NCBI RefSeq assembly: GCF_023155275.1
Contig: NZ_JALMUV010000017.1
Location: forward strand, 62,001-126,000
DNA from: Streptomyces rhizoryzae
GTDB lineage: Bacteria > Actinomycetota > Actinomycetes > Streptomycetales > Streptomycetaceae
Length of the DNA stretch: 64,000 nt
Direction: 5' to 3'
Below the pieces are notes generated by a model. The model ran no database searches. It saw only the letters and a list, made by a program, of their open reading frames with translations, and was not told the origin of the DNA. Below are positions 35,351 to 44,536 of this stretch, piece by piece. Made by a program: the position numbers and the translations under genes. Every line of letters begins with the position of its first letter. Position 1 is the first letter of the stretch.

Positions 35351-35379
35351 GGTGAACCGGCGGCGGCCCGGAGGTGAAC
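35351..35379. promoter_or_regulatory. PHO box module 1
   Basis: GGTGAAC occurs at 35351-35357 and 35373-35379, i.e. GTTCACC on the minus strand, 22 bases apart (two 11-base steps). This fits the Streptomyces PhoP operator, built from 11-base direct repeats with GTTCACC cores. Confidence 0.8.
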
Positions 35380-35435
35380 TCTGGGAGTCGCCGCCGCGGC
35401 CGGGCGGCCCCTCGCCCGCCCCGCCCGGCGCGACC

Positions 35436-35464
35436 GGTGAACCGCCACCGACGCCCCGGTGAAC
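35436..35464. promoter_or_regulatory. PHO box module 2
   Basis: A second pair of GGTGAAC cores at 35436-35442 and 35458-35464 has the same 22-base spacing and nearly the same flanks (GGTGAACCG ... CCGG then GGTGAACTCTGGG) as module 1. The module lies about 74-102 bases upstream of the presumed leaderless start of phoR. Confidence 0.8.
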
Positions 35465-35537
35465 TCTGGGCGAAGGGTGTCCGAGCAGCGGCTCCGAGCG
35501 CTGGGGGAGTGTCGGACCCGGCACATACTCTGGATTC

Positions 35538-36827
35538 ATGAACGTGGACGCGGCCGTCGCCGCGATGGCAGCTGTCGCCGGTCTGTGCACCGGTGTCTTC
35601 GCCATGCTGGCGTTCCGCTGGAGCGAGCGGGATCAGGCCAAGCCCACCCGGACGTCCCTGCACACCGAAGCCGTCCTGCCGCCCGGTGTCGACACCGTCC
35701 TGTCGGTGCTGCGCTCCTCCGCCGTCGTCCTCGACGAGGCCGACACGGTCGTCAAGGCCAGCTCCGCGGCGTACGCCCTCGGGCTGGTCCGCGGCGGCCG
35801 GCTCGCCGTCGAGCCGATGCTCCAGATGGCCCGCGACACCCGCCGGGACGGCGAGATACGCCAGGTCGAGCTGGACCTGCCGCGCCGCGGCACCGGCCGC
35901 GGGGACGCCCTGGCGGTCTCCGCCCGGGTCGCCCCGCTCGGCTCCCGGCTGGTCCTGCTGCTGGTCGAGGACCTCACCGAGGCCCGCCGCATCGAGGCCG
36001 TCCGCCGCGACTTCGTGGCGAACGTCAGCCATGAGCTCAAGACGCCCGTCGGGGCCCTCTCCCTCCTGTCCGAGGCGGTGATGGACGCCAGCGACGACCC
36101 CGAGGCGGTCACCCGCTTCGCCGGCCGCATGCAGAACGAGGCCACCCGCCTGACCAACCTCGTCCAGGAGCTGATCGACCTCTCCCGGGTGCAGAACGAC
36201 GACCCGCTGGAGGACGCCGAGCCGGTCCCGGTCGACGAACTGGTCGCCGAGGCGGTCGACCGCTGCCGCCAGCAGGCCGGCACCAAGCAGATCACCATCG
36301 CCCACTCCACCGGCGGCCCGGACGGCGCGGGCACCGCCGACCTGCACGTGTGGGGCAACCGCGGCCAGCTCGCCGCCGCCCTCGGCAACCTCGTCGAGAA
36401 CGCCGTCAACTACTCCCCGGCGCGCACCCGCGTCGGGATCGCCGGACGCCGGGTCCCCTCGCCCGGCGGCGACCTCATCGAGATCGCGGTCACCGACCAG
36501 GGCATCGGGATATCCGAAAAGGACCGGGACCGCATCTTCGAGCGGTTCTACCGCGTGGACCCGGCGCGCTCGCGCGCCACCGGCGGGACCGGCCTCGGCC
36601 TCGCCATCGTCAAGCACGTGGCCGCCTCGCACGGCGGGGAGGTCACGGTGTGGAGCGCTGAGGGACAGGGCTCCACCTTCACCCTGCGTCTCCCGGAAGC
36701 CGGGGCCGTACGCGACCGCGAACGGCCCTCGGACCTCACCGCGGAGGGCCTCGACGACGAGGACCGACCGTACGAGACCTTCAACGATCCGCTCCCAGCT
36801 CACCCAGCCCCGGAGGTCCTTCCGTGA
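35538..36827 (+). CDS. phoR: Phosphate sensor histidine kinase PhoR
   Basis: A 429-residue kinase of the SenX3/PhoR type. A single membrane helix lies at about 4-26. A PAS-like region (about 52-150) precedes HisKA with the phospho-accepting His165 (FVANVSHELKTPVGALSL), then the ATP-binding domain with GNLVENAVNYSP, VTDQGIGIS and GTGLGLAIVKHVA. The C-terminal 40 residues are acidic and Pro-rich. TACTCT at 35526-35531 stands six bases before the ATG, so the mRNA is probably leaderless and activated from the upstream PHO boxes. The GTG of phoP overlaps its stop codon. Confidence 0.95.
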   Translation: MNVDAAVAAMAAVAGLCTGVFAMLAFRWSERDQAKPTRTSLHTEAVLPPGVDTVLSVLRSSAVVLDEADTVVKASSAAYALGLVRGGRLAVEPMLQMARDTRRDGEIRQVELDLPRRGTGRGDALAVSARVAPLGSRLVLLLVEDLTEARRIEAVRRDFVANVSHELKTPVGALSLLSEAVMDASDDPEAVTRFAGRMQNEATRLTNLVQELIDLSRVQNDDPLEDAEPVPVDELVAEAVDRCRQQAGTKQITIAHSTGGPDGAGTADLHVWGNRGQLAAALGNLVENAVNYSPARTRVGIAGRRVPSPGGDLIEIAVTDQGIGISEKDRDRIFERFYRVDPARSRATGGTGLGLAIVKHVAASHGGEVTVWSAEGQGSTFTLRLPEAGAVRDRERPSDLTAEGLDDEDRPYETFNDPLPAHPAPEVLP

Positions 36828-37504
36828 CCCGAGTGCTCGTCGTCGAGGACGAGGAATCGTTCAGCGACGCACTGTCGTACATGCTCCGCAAGGAGGGCTT
36901 CGAGGTCGCCGTCGCGGCGACCGGCCCCGACGGCCTGGACGAGTTCGAGCGCAACGGCGCCGACCTCGTCCTGCTGGACCTCATGCTGCCGGGCCTGCCC
37001 GGCACCGAGGTCTGCCGTCAGCTGCGCGGCCGCTCCAACGTCCCGGTCATCATGGTGACCGCCAAGGACAGTGAGATCGACAAGGTCGTCGGTCTGGAGA
37101 TAGGGGCCGACGACTACGTCACCAAGCCCTTCTCGTCCCGCGAACTGGTCGCCCGGATCCGCGCCGTGCTGCGCCGCCGCGGCGAGCCGGAGGAGGTCGC
37201 CCCGCAGGCCCTGGAGGCCGGCCCGGTCCGGATGGACGTGGACCGCCACGTCGTCACCGTCTCCGGCGGCAAGGTCGACCTGCCGCTGAAGGAGTTCGAC
37301 CTCCTGGAGATGCTGCTGCGCAACGCCGGCCGGGTGCTGACCCGCATGCAGCTGATCGACCGCGTCTGGGGCGCCGACTACGTGGGCGACACCAAGACCC
37401 TCGACGTCCATGTGAAGCGGCTGCGCGCCAAGATCGAGCCGGACCCGGGCGCCCCGCGCTATCTGGTGACGGTCCGCGGCCTGGGCTACAAGTTCGAGCC
37501 GTAG
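36824..37504 (+). CDS. phoP: Phosphate response regulator PhoP
   Basis: A 226-residue OmpR-family master regulator of phosphate limitation, which also crosses with nitrogen and antibiotic control in Streptomyces. The receiver has VEDEESF, phospho-acceptor Asp52 (LLDLMLPGLPG) and the Lys in DDYVTKPFSSREL. The winged helix (about 130-226) has LPLKEFDLLEMLLRNAG and KTLDVHVKRLRAKIEP. The start GTG overlaps the phoR stop (GTGA). A perfect 20-bp hairpin ends the phoRP transcript. Confidence 0.96.
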   Translation: MTRVLVVEDEESFSDALSYMLRKEGFEVAVAATGPDGLDEFERNGADLVLLDLMLPGLPGTEVCRQLRGRSNVPVIMVTAKDSEIDKVVGLEIGADDYVTKPFSSRELVARIRAVLRRRGEPEEVAPQALEAGPVRMDVDRHVVTVSGGKVDLPLKEFDLLEMLLRNAGRVLTRMQLIDRVWGADYVGDTKTLDVHVKRLRAKIEPDPGAPRYLVTVRGLGYKFEP

Positions 37505-37557
37505 GCCGCCCCGGTCCGTACGGGCCGCGGCCGCGCCGCCGACGCACCGCGCACGAG

Positions 37558-37601
37558 CGCCGAGGGGCGTCCCTCCCGGGTGGGAGGGACGCCCCTCGGC
37601 G
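37558..37601. terminator. Strong bidirectional terminator after phoP
   Basis: A perfect 20-bp stem pairs 37558-37577 with 37582-37601 around a four-base loop, between the converging phoP and lipoprotein genes. Confidence 0.85.
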
Positions 37602-37625
37602 GTGTGTCCGGAGAACCGGCAGGGC

Positions 37626-38228
37626 TCAGTGGCCGGCGTGCGCCGACTCCGAGGGCTTGCCCGAGGAGGACGGGGAGGCCGAGCCGGACTCCGAGGGCTT
37701 GCCGCTCGCCGAGGTGGACGGCTGCGGGGCCTGCGACGGGCCGTAGCTCTCGAAGATGTTCTTCGCCGGGACGACGTAGGCGTTCAGCTTGACCTTGCCG
37801 GCGGAGCTGAAGCTGAAGGTCAGCGGCTGGACGTTGCCGTCCTGCACGGCCTCCCGGCCGGTCGGCAGGAGGGCGTTGGGGTTGTCCTTGCCGCCGAGCA
37901 CGACCGAGCCGCCGGCCGGCACGGTGATCTTGCCCGACAGCGTGGCCGACTGGCCGGTGCCGTCGACCGAGATCCCGGTCAGCTGCTGGTCCTGGGTGCC
38001 GGAGTTGAAGACCGTCGCGGTGATCGCGGCCGGGCCCTTGGCGTTGACGTCGGGCTGGGTGACGACGTTGGCGTTCTGGATCTTGATGTCGCCGACGCTG
38101 GTCTCGGCGTTGTCCGGCTTGACCTGTAGCGTCTGGGCGTCGCTCCCGGCACCGCACGCGGAAAGGGTGGCGATCGAGAGCGAGAGGACGGTGGCGGCGA
38201 GGACGCCGCGTCGAAGGCTGCGGCTCAC
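37626..38228 (-). CDS. Secreted lipoprotein, DUF461-like
   Basis: A 200-residue exported lipoprotein. The signal peptide ends in a lipobox with Cys25 (IATLSACGAGSDA). The folded part (about 35-155) is beta-rich (IKIQNANVVTQPDVN, AAITATVFNSGTQDQQLTGI, LTFSFSSAGKVKLNAYVV), similar to the copper-chaperone-like PCuAC/DUF461 group. A Ser/Gly/Pro-rich tail ends in HAGH. Whether it binds metal is uncertain: there is no obvious Met/His motif within the fold and only the terminal His residues stand out. The GTG start has AAGGAG upstream at slightly long spacing. It converges on phoP. Confidence 0.75.
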   Translation of the reverse strand: MSRSLRRGVLAATVLSLSIATLSACGAGSDAQTLQVKPDNAETSVGDIKIQNANVVTQPDVNAKGPAAITATVFNSGTQDQQLTGISVDGTGQSATLSGKITVPAGGSVVLGGKDNPNALLPTGREAVQDGNVQPLTFSFSSAGKVKLNAYVVPAKNIFESYGPSQAPQPSTSASGKPSESGSASPSSSGKPSESAHAGH

Positions 38229-38943
38229 GGCGGCGGCATCTCCTTGACGAGCTACGGCGGCCGAACGTTCGTGCCCGGTCGCGGATGGACGGCTGGGGGC
38301 GGCACTGCGTACGCGTCACGGCGACGGGCACGTAAAGCCGCCCTAAGGGTGGGTCAGCGCCGCTAGGTTACCGAGCCGCCCACACGGCGCCGCACCCGAC
38401 CCGCCCCCTGAGCGATCACGCCCCCGCGGCCGGTGCCCGCCGCCCCGCCGCCGCGGGGGCCCGCCGCGCGCCGCGGGCGCCCCCGGCCGGCATTTCCGGA
38501 TACCGCACCCGGCCCGATCCCGGCGGATCTCGCCGCCGATCTCGCCACCCCCTCTCCCGCAGAAGTGGGAGGCATATTCGGCACGCGGCCGTTCGAGTGG
38601 TGTGCGACCAGTTTCCGCCGGTGAAAAGCGGTATTCACAAGGAATGCACAGGGCACCCTGAATTGATCACACACCGGCGCGCGGGGCGGTTGATCAATTC
38701 CCGGAATCACCCCCGGACCGCCGCCGAGCGTCCGAACGGAGTAGCGGAACTCGCTCAAGCGGATCGGTACAAACCGGGACGTTCGGCCCATCGATCATCG
38801 CGTTTCCGGCGCTCCGCGGGCGGCTTTCCGGTCGCCCGCGAAGCCCCTCCGACCTGCGAATTCCTGCCCCGCGAACCCCCTCGCAGCACGTCCCGGCCGC
38901 TGTTGTCAAGCCCCGAGATATGCCCTGACCTGCGAAAACGCCA
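38229..38943. other. Long intergenic region upstream of carD
   Basis: About 715 bases without a convincing gene. The left part is the promoter side of the lipoprotein gene. From about 38500 the sequence is less GC-rich than its surroundings and holds an inverted repeat (38660-38700). Short open frames occur on both strands but have no ribosome site or family resemblance. Confidence 0.5.
38660..38700. repeat. Inverted repeat of TTGATCAA-type palindromes
   Basis: GAATTGATCA (38660-38669) and TGATCAATTC (38691-38700) are exact inverted copies. Each contains the small palindrome TTGATCAA or a near match, and their centres are 31 bases apart, about three helical turns. A dimeric regulator binding two faces of the DNA is a possible use. 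Confidence 0.5.
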
Positions 38944-38972
38944 TTCAGAACGGCCCGTTCCCGTGTTAGCAT
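38944..38972 (+). promoter_or_regulatory. Promoter candidate for carD
   Basis: TTCAGA (38944-38949) and TAGCAT (38967-38972) are 17 bases apart. A start near 38979 leaves a 22-base leader containing GGAAGGGG before the carD ATG. Confidence 0.5.
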
Positions 38973-39000
38973 GGATAGCCACGGAAGGGGTACCTGTCAC

Positions 39001-39483
39001 ATGACGTTCAAGGTTGGCGACACCGTGGTCTATCCCCATCACGGGGCCGCGCTGATCGAGGCCATCGAAACTCGCCAGATCAAAGGCGTGGACAAGACCT
39101 ACTTGGTGCTGAAGGTCGCCCAGGGCGACTTGACTGTTCGTGTGCCAGCGGACAATGCGGAGTTCGTCGGCGTACGCGACGTGGTTGGTCAGGACGGACT
39201 GGACCGGGTCTTCGAGGTGCTGCGCGCACCGTACGCCGAAGAGCCGACGAACTGGTCCCGGCGCTACAAGGCAAATCTCGAGAAGCTTGCTTCCGGCGAC
39301 GTGATCAAGGTCGCCGAAGTGGTGCGCGACCTCTGGCGGCGCGAGCGCGAGCGCGGTCTCTCCGCCGGTGAGAAGAGAATGCTCGCCAAGGCCCGCCAGA
39401 TCCTGGTGAGCGAGCTGGCCCTCGCGGAGAACACCAACGAGGACAAGGCCGAGGCCCTGCTCGACGAGGTCCTCGCGTCCTGA
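39001..39483 (+). CDS. carD: CarD/CdnL-type RNA polymerase-binding regulator
   Basis: A 160-residue transcription factor that binds the RNA polymerase beta subunit and stabilises open complexes, notably at rRNA promoters. The N-terminal RNAP-interaction domain (residues 1-60) begins MTFKVGDTVVYPHHGAALIE. The helical DNA-binding domain includes NWSRRYKANLEKLASGD and RERERGLSAGEKRMLAKAR. The length is typical. ATG 39001 follows GGAAGGGG. It lies upstream of ispD-ispF as in other actinomycetes, but a 394-base gap makes co-transcription uncertain. Confidence 0.95.
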   Translation: MTFKVGDTVVYPHHGAALIEAIETRQIKGVDKTYLVLKVAQGDLTVRVPADNAEFVGVRDVVGQDGLDRVFEVLRAPYAEEPTNWSRRYKANLEKLASGDVIKVAEVVRDLWRRERERGLSAGEKRMLAKARQILVSELALAENTNEDKAEALLDEVLAS

Positions 39484-39877
39484 CGACGCGCGCGCTGACT
39501 GTGCCGCACCCGACGCAGCGGTGTGCCGACGACACGGCAGTGTGACAACGCAGCAGCAATGCCGCGGTGCCCGAGTGACGACCGTCCCCAGCGGAGGGTC
39601 TGTTGCCGGGCGCTGCGGCATATCTGGCGGTAGCCGCGGGCGGCCTGCCCGCAGCAGGTGCGTGAGGGGGCCGGTGGCCGAACGGCCGGCTTCCCCGGCG
39701 GAGCCCGCCGAGCCCCTCGGTGACGTGCCGGGCTCGGGTCTGCTGCCCGACCGGGGTCACGGAAGGGTTCCGGTCAGGGCGTGACGCCCGGCACTCCTCC
39801 AGGCCATACCCACCCCGCCCGAGGAAACAAACCTGTCTGCCCCAATTCCGGGTCCGCCCGGACTTTCGGAGCCATCG
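39484..39877. other. Intergenic region between carD and ispD
   Basis: Nearly 400 bases with no supported gene. Open frames on the plus strand show random, Arg/Gly/Pro-rich composition. No clear terminator or promoter could be assigned; a long 5' leader for ispD is possible. Confidence 0.4.
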
Positions 39878-40624
39878 ATGTCAGAACCCTCCCGCCCGGC
39901 CCGCACCGCGGCCGTCATCCCCGCCGCCGGCCGCGGCGTCCGGCTCGGCCCCGGCACCCCCAAGGCGCTGCGCACCCTGGGCGGCACCCCGATGCTGGTC
40001 CACGCGGTCCGCGCGATGGCCGCCTCGCGCGCCGTCACGCACATCGTCGTGGTCGCCCCGCCGGACGGCCCGGACGAGGTCCGCCGGCTGCTCGACGCCC
40101 ATCCGCTCGCCGACCGCACCGAGCTGACCGTCGTCCCCGGCGGCGCCACCCGGCAGGAGTCCGTGCGGCTCGGGCTGGCGGCCCTGCCGGACGGCATCGA
40201 CGTGGTGCTGGTCCACGACGCGGCGCGCCCGCTGGTGCCGGTGGAGACCGTGGACGCGGTGGTCGCAGCGGTCCGCGGCGGCGCCCCGGCCGTGGTCCCC
40301 GCGCTCCCGGTCACCGACACCGTCAAGCAGGTCGAGCCGCGCCCCCAGGGCACCCCGGAGCCGGTGACCGGCACCCCGGACCGCTCCCTGCTGCGCGCCG
40401 TGCAGACCCCGCAGGGTTTTGATCCGCACACGCTCCGCAAGGCCCACGAGGCGGTCGTCGAGGGCGAGGGCGCCACCGACGACGCCGGGCTGGTGGAGCG
40501 GCTCGGCGAGCCGGTGGTGCTCGTCCCGGGCCACGAGGAGGCGTTCAAGGTGACCCGGCCGCTGGATCTCGTCCTGGCCGAGGCCGTACTCGCCCGCAGG
40601 AGGGCCACCGATGGCTATGTCTGA
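39878..40624 (+). CDS. ispD: 2-C-methyl-D-erythritol 4-phosphate cytidylyltransferase
   Basis: A 248-residue enzyme of the non-mevalonate isoprenoid pathway that couples CTP with methylerythritol phosphate. It has the nucleotide-binding loop IPAAGRGVRLGPGTPKAL, GGATRQESVRLGL and VLVHDAARPLVP, and a late segment FKVTRPLDLVLAEAVL. The size is normal. A CGGAG site precedes the ATG. ispF starts inside its last codons (14-base overlap), so the two enzymes are made from one message. Confidence 0.93.
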   Translation: MSEPSRPARTAAVIPAAGRGVRLGPGTPKALRTLGGTPMLVHAVRAMAASRAVTHIVVVAPPDGPDEVRRLLDAHPLADRTELTVVPGGATRQESVRLGLAALPDGIDVVLVHDAARPLVPVETVDAVVAAVRGGAPAVVPALPVTDTVKQVEPRPQGTPEPVTGTPDRSLLRAVQTPQGFDPHTLRKAHEAVVEGEGATDDAGLVERLGEPVVLVPGHEEAFKVTRPLDLVLAEAVLARRRATDGYV

Positions 40625-41150
40625 CACGCCCGCCGGCCTGCCCGTGCCGCCGCCGGCGCCGCCCGGTCTGCCGCTCGTCGGCATCGGCACCGACGTGCAC
40701 GCCTTCGAGCCGGGCCGCGAGCTGTGGTGCGCCGGGCTGCTCTGGGACCCGGCCGACAGCGGCGGCTACGGCCTGGCCGGGCACAGCGACGGCGACGTGG
40801 CCGCGCACGCCGCCTGCGACGCGCTGTTCTCCGCGGCCGGCGTCGGCGACCTCGGCGCGCACTTCGGCACCTCCCGCCCGGAGTGGTCCGGTGCCTCGGG
40901 CGTGACGCTGCTGGCCGAGGCGGCCCGGATCGTCCGGGCCGAGGGCTTCGCCATCGGCAACATCTCCGTGCAGGTCATCGGCGTCCGGCCGAAGATCGGC
41001 AAGCGCCGGGACGAGGCGCAGCGGGCGCTGTCGGCGGCGGCCGGCGCGCCGGTGGCGGTCTCCGGCACCACGACCGACGGGCTCGGGCTCACCGGCCGGG
41101 CCGAGGGACTGGCCGCGATCGCCACTGCCCTGGTGGTCCGCACCGGCTGA
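40611..41150 (+). CDS. ispF: 2-C-methyl-D-erythritol 2,4-cyclodiphosphate synthase
   Basis: A 179-residue enzyme that cyclises the CDP-methylerythritol phosphate product two steps after IspD. The zinc ligands Asp28 and His30 (GIGTDVHAF) and His58 (AGHSDGDV) are present, as are IGNISVQVIGVRPKIG and the C-terminal TTTDGLGLTGRAEGLAA. The ATG at 40611 has GGAGGG six bases upstream; a second ATG two codons later is less well placed. The N-terminal extension of about 18 Pro-rich residues is common in streptomycetes. Confidence 0.94.
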   Translation: MAMSDTPAGLPVPPPAPPGLPLVGIGTDVHAFEPGRELWCAGLLWDPADSGGYGLAGHSDGDVAAHAACDALFSAAGVGDLGAHFGTSRPEWSGASGVTLLAEAARIVRAEGFAIGNISVQVIGVRPKIGKRRDEAQRALSAAAGAPVAVSGTTTDGLGLTGRAEGLAAIATALVVRTG

Positions 41151-41320
41151 GCCGGGCGGCGGCGGGCGGCCGGAACGGGTCGTGCCGCCGATCGGCGGTA
41201 CGGCGCGGGAATGCCCGCGCTGCACGGGGCGTTGGGAAGGAATCCAGGGTAGGTCTGGTAGGTCTGTCCATCGGCAAGCCATCGCACAGCCATCGGTTCG
41301 GCCCGCGGGAAGGAACGTTC

Positions 41321-41725
41321 GTGACTGCACTGCTCTCCGACAAGCTCAAGGAGCTCCTCGACTCCCCGGTCTTCGTCACGGTGGGGACGATCCAGCCGGA
41401 CGGCAGCCCCCAGCTGTCCCCGGTGTGGGTGAAGCGGGACGGCGAGGATCTGCTGATCTCCACGACCGTCGGCCGCCGCAAGGAGAAGAACCTCCGCCGC
41501 GACCCGCGCGTTTCGGTCGTTCTCCAGCCCTTCGACGCCCCGTACAGCTACGCCGAGATCCGCGGCGAGGCGATCCTCACCACCGAGGGCGGCCAGGAGC
41601 TGATCGACGAGCTGTCGCGCAAGTACACCGGCAAGGACTACGCGGACTTCAACCCCGACGCGGCCAACGACAGCGAGCGGGTGGTGGTCCGCATCACCCC
41701 GCGCAAGGTCGTCGGCCGGATCTGA
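41321..41725 (+). CDS. PPOX-class F420-dependent oxidoreductase
   Basis: A 134-residue split-barrel flavin/deazaflavin-binding protein. The signature strands are VFVTVGTIQPDGSPQL, then SPVWVKRDGEDLLISTTVG, with RRKEKNLRRDPRVSVVL and YAEIRGEA. In actinomycetes this group mostly uses F420H2 to reduce small molecules; the substrate is unknown. The GTG start at 41321 has AAGGAA at good spacing. It stands alone between ispF and cysS. Confidence 0.88.
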   Translation: MTALLSDKLKELLDSPVFVTVGTIQPDGSPQLSPVWVKRDGEDLLISTTVGRRKEKNLRRDPRVSVVLQPFDAPYSYAEIRGEAILTTEGGQELIDELSRKYTGKDYADFNPDAANDSERVVVRITPRKVVGRI

Positions 41726-41857
41726 CCCCGCCGGCGGGCCGCGGAAAACGTCGCGAAACCGCCGGAAATCCCGGGCGAACCGGGCGTCCGTGACGCTTCT
41801 GTGCCCCCGTGTCCCATAGGGCACGGGGCACCGCCGCGTTCCGACTACCCTGGTCCC

Positions 41858-43255
<1,398 letters not shown>

Positions 43256-43407
43256 GACCGCCCCCGGGCACCGCCCCGGGGACGGACACACCCCCGGCCA
43301 CCAGCCGGATTCGCCCTTCCCCGTGGCCGCGGGCGACACTTACGACCATACGTACGTACCCACTCCACGTCGCGAGACGTCGAGAGCAGTGAAGAAACAG
43401 GTGACCC

Positions 43408-44361
43408 ATGGCCGGCAACAGCCAGCGCAGGAACCGCCGCACGTCGAACAAGAAGGGCGCTCAGGTCGGCAGTGGCGGTAAGCGGCGCCGGGCTCTTGAG
43501 GGCAAGGGCCCGACCCCGCCCGCGTCCGCGCGCAAGGGACACGTCAAGAACCGCGCCGCCAACGCCAAGGCCAAGCAGGCCGCCAACCGCCGGCCCGCGC
43601 CGCGCCGGGGCGGCGCCAAGGGCACCGCTGAGCTGGTCGTCGGCCGCAACCCGGTCGTCGAGGCGCTGCGCGAGGGCGTCCCGGCGACCACGCTGTACGT
43701 GCAGCAGTTCATCGACAACGACGAGCGGGTCCGCGAGGCGCTCCAGCTCGCCACCGAGCGCGGACTGAACCTCCTGGAGGCCCCGCGCCCCGAGCTGGAC
43801 CGGATGACCAACGGCCTGAACCACCAGGGCCTGGTCGCCCAGATCCCGCCGTACGAGTACGCGCACCCGGAGGACCTCGCCGCGGCCGCCTTCGACGACG
43901 GCGAGGACCCGCTGATCGTCGCCCTGGACGGCGTCACCGACCCGCGCAACCTCGGTGCCGTGGTCCGGTCGGTGTCGGCGTTCGGCGGGCACGGCGTGGT
44001 GGTGCCGGAGCGCCGGGCGGCCGGGATGACCGCCGGCGCCTGGAAGACCTCGGCGGGCACCGCCGCCCGTACGCCGGTGGCCCGCGCCACCAACCTCACC
44101 CGCGCCCTGGAGTCGTACCAGAAGGCCGGGCTCACGGTGGTCGGCCTGGCCGCGGACGGCGAGGTGGAGCTCCAGGACCTCCAGGTGCTGGACGGTCCGG
44201 TCGTCATCGTCGTCGGCAGCGAGGGCAAGGGCCTGTCGCGGCTGGTCGGCGAGACCTGCGACGTCCGGGTGCGGATCCCGATGCCGGGCGGTGCGGAGTC
44301 GCTGAACGCCGGCGTCGCGGCCGGTGTCGTCCTGTGGGAGGCGGCCCGCCGCCGCGGCTGA
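43408..44361 (+). CDS. rlmB: 23S rRNA 2'-O-methyltransferase RlmB (SpoU family)
   Basis: A 317-residue SpoU/TrmH methyltransferase that modifies a guanosine in the 23S rRNA peptidyl-transferase region. A basic Lys/Arg-rich N-terminal extension (about 70 residues) precedes the substrate-binding domain (LVVGRNPVVEALREG) and the trefoil-knot catalytic domain with DPRNLGAVVRSVSAFGG, VVGSEGKGLSRLVGE and ESLNAGVAAGVVL. The long basic N-terminus is typical of actinobacterial members. It follows cysS by 152 bases. Confidence 0.92.
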   Translation: MAGNSQRRNRRTSNKKGAQVGSGGKRRRALEGKGPTPPASARKGHVKNRAANAKAKQAANRRPAPRRGGAKGTAELVVGRNPVVEALREGVPATTLYVQQFIDNDERVREALQLATERGLNLLEAPRPELDRMTNGLNHQGLVAQIPPYEYAHPEDLAAAAFDDGEDPLIVALDGVTDPRNLGAVVRSVSAFGGHGVVVPERRAAGMTAGAWKTSAGTAARTPVARATNLTRALESYQKAGLTVVGLAADGEVELQDLQVLDGPVVIVVGSEGKGLSRLVGETCDVRVRIPMPGGAESLNAGVAAGVVLWEAARRRG

Positions 44362-44536
44362 CGGCCGCCCGCCGGTGCACCCGGCACGACGCCCCGGCCG
44401 GGTCGGCCCGCCGCCGCCCGGCCCGGGGCAGACGGTCACGCTCCGTGCGTCCCCGCCCTGTCCCGTGATCTTTTGACGGGTCTCGGACAGATCGGGCGGG
44501 TCAAGGCAGTGTCTTAACCGGGGGTCACTCGGTTAG

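Noticed and set aside
38363..38791. Minus-strand frame of 142 codons upstream of carD
   Set aside because: No ribosome site, random composition in its C-terminal half, and it covers promoter-like and inverted-repeat sequence.
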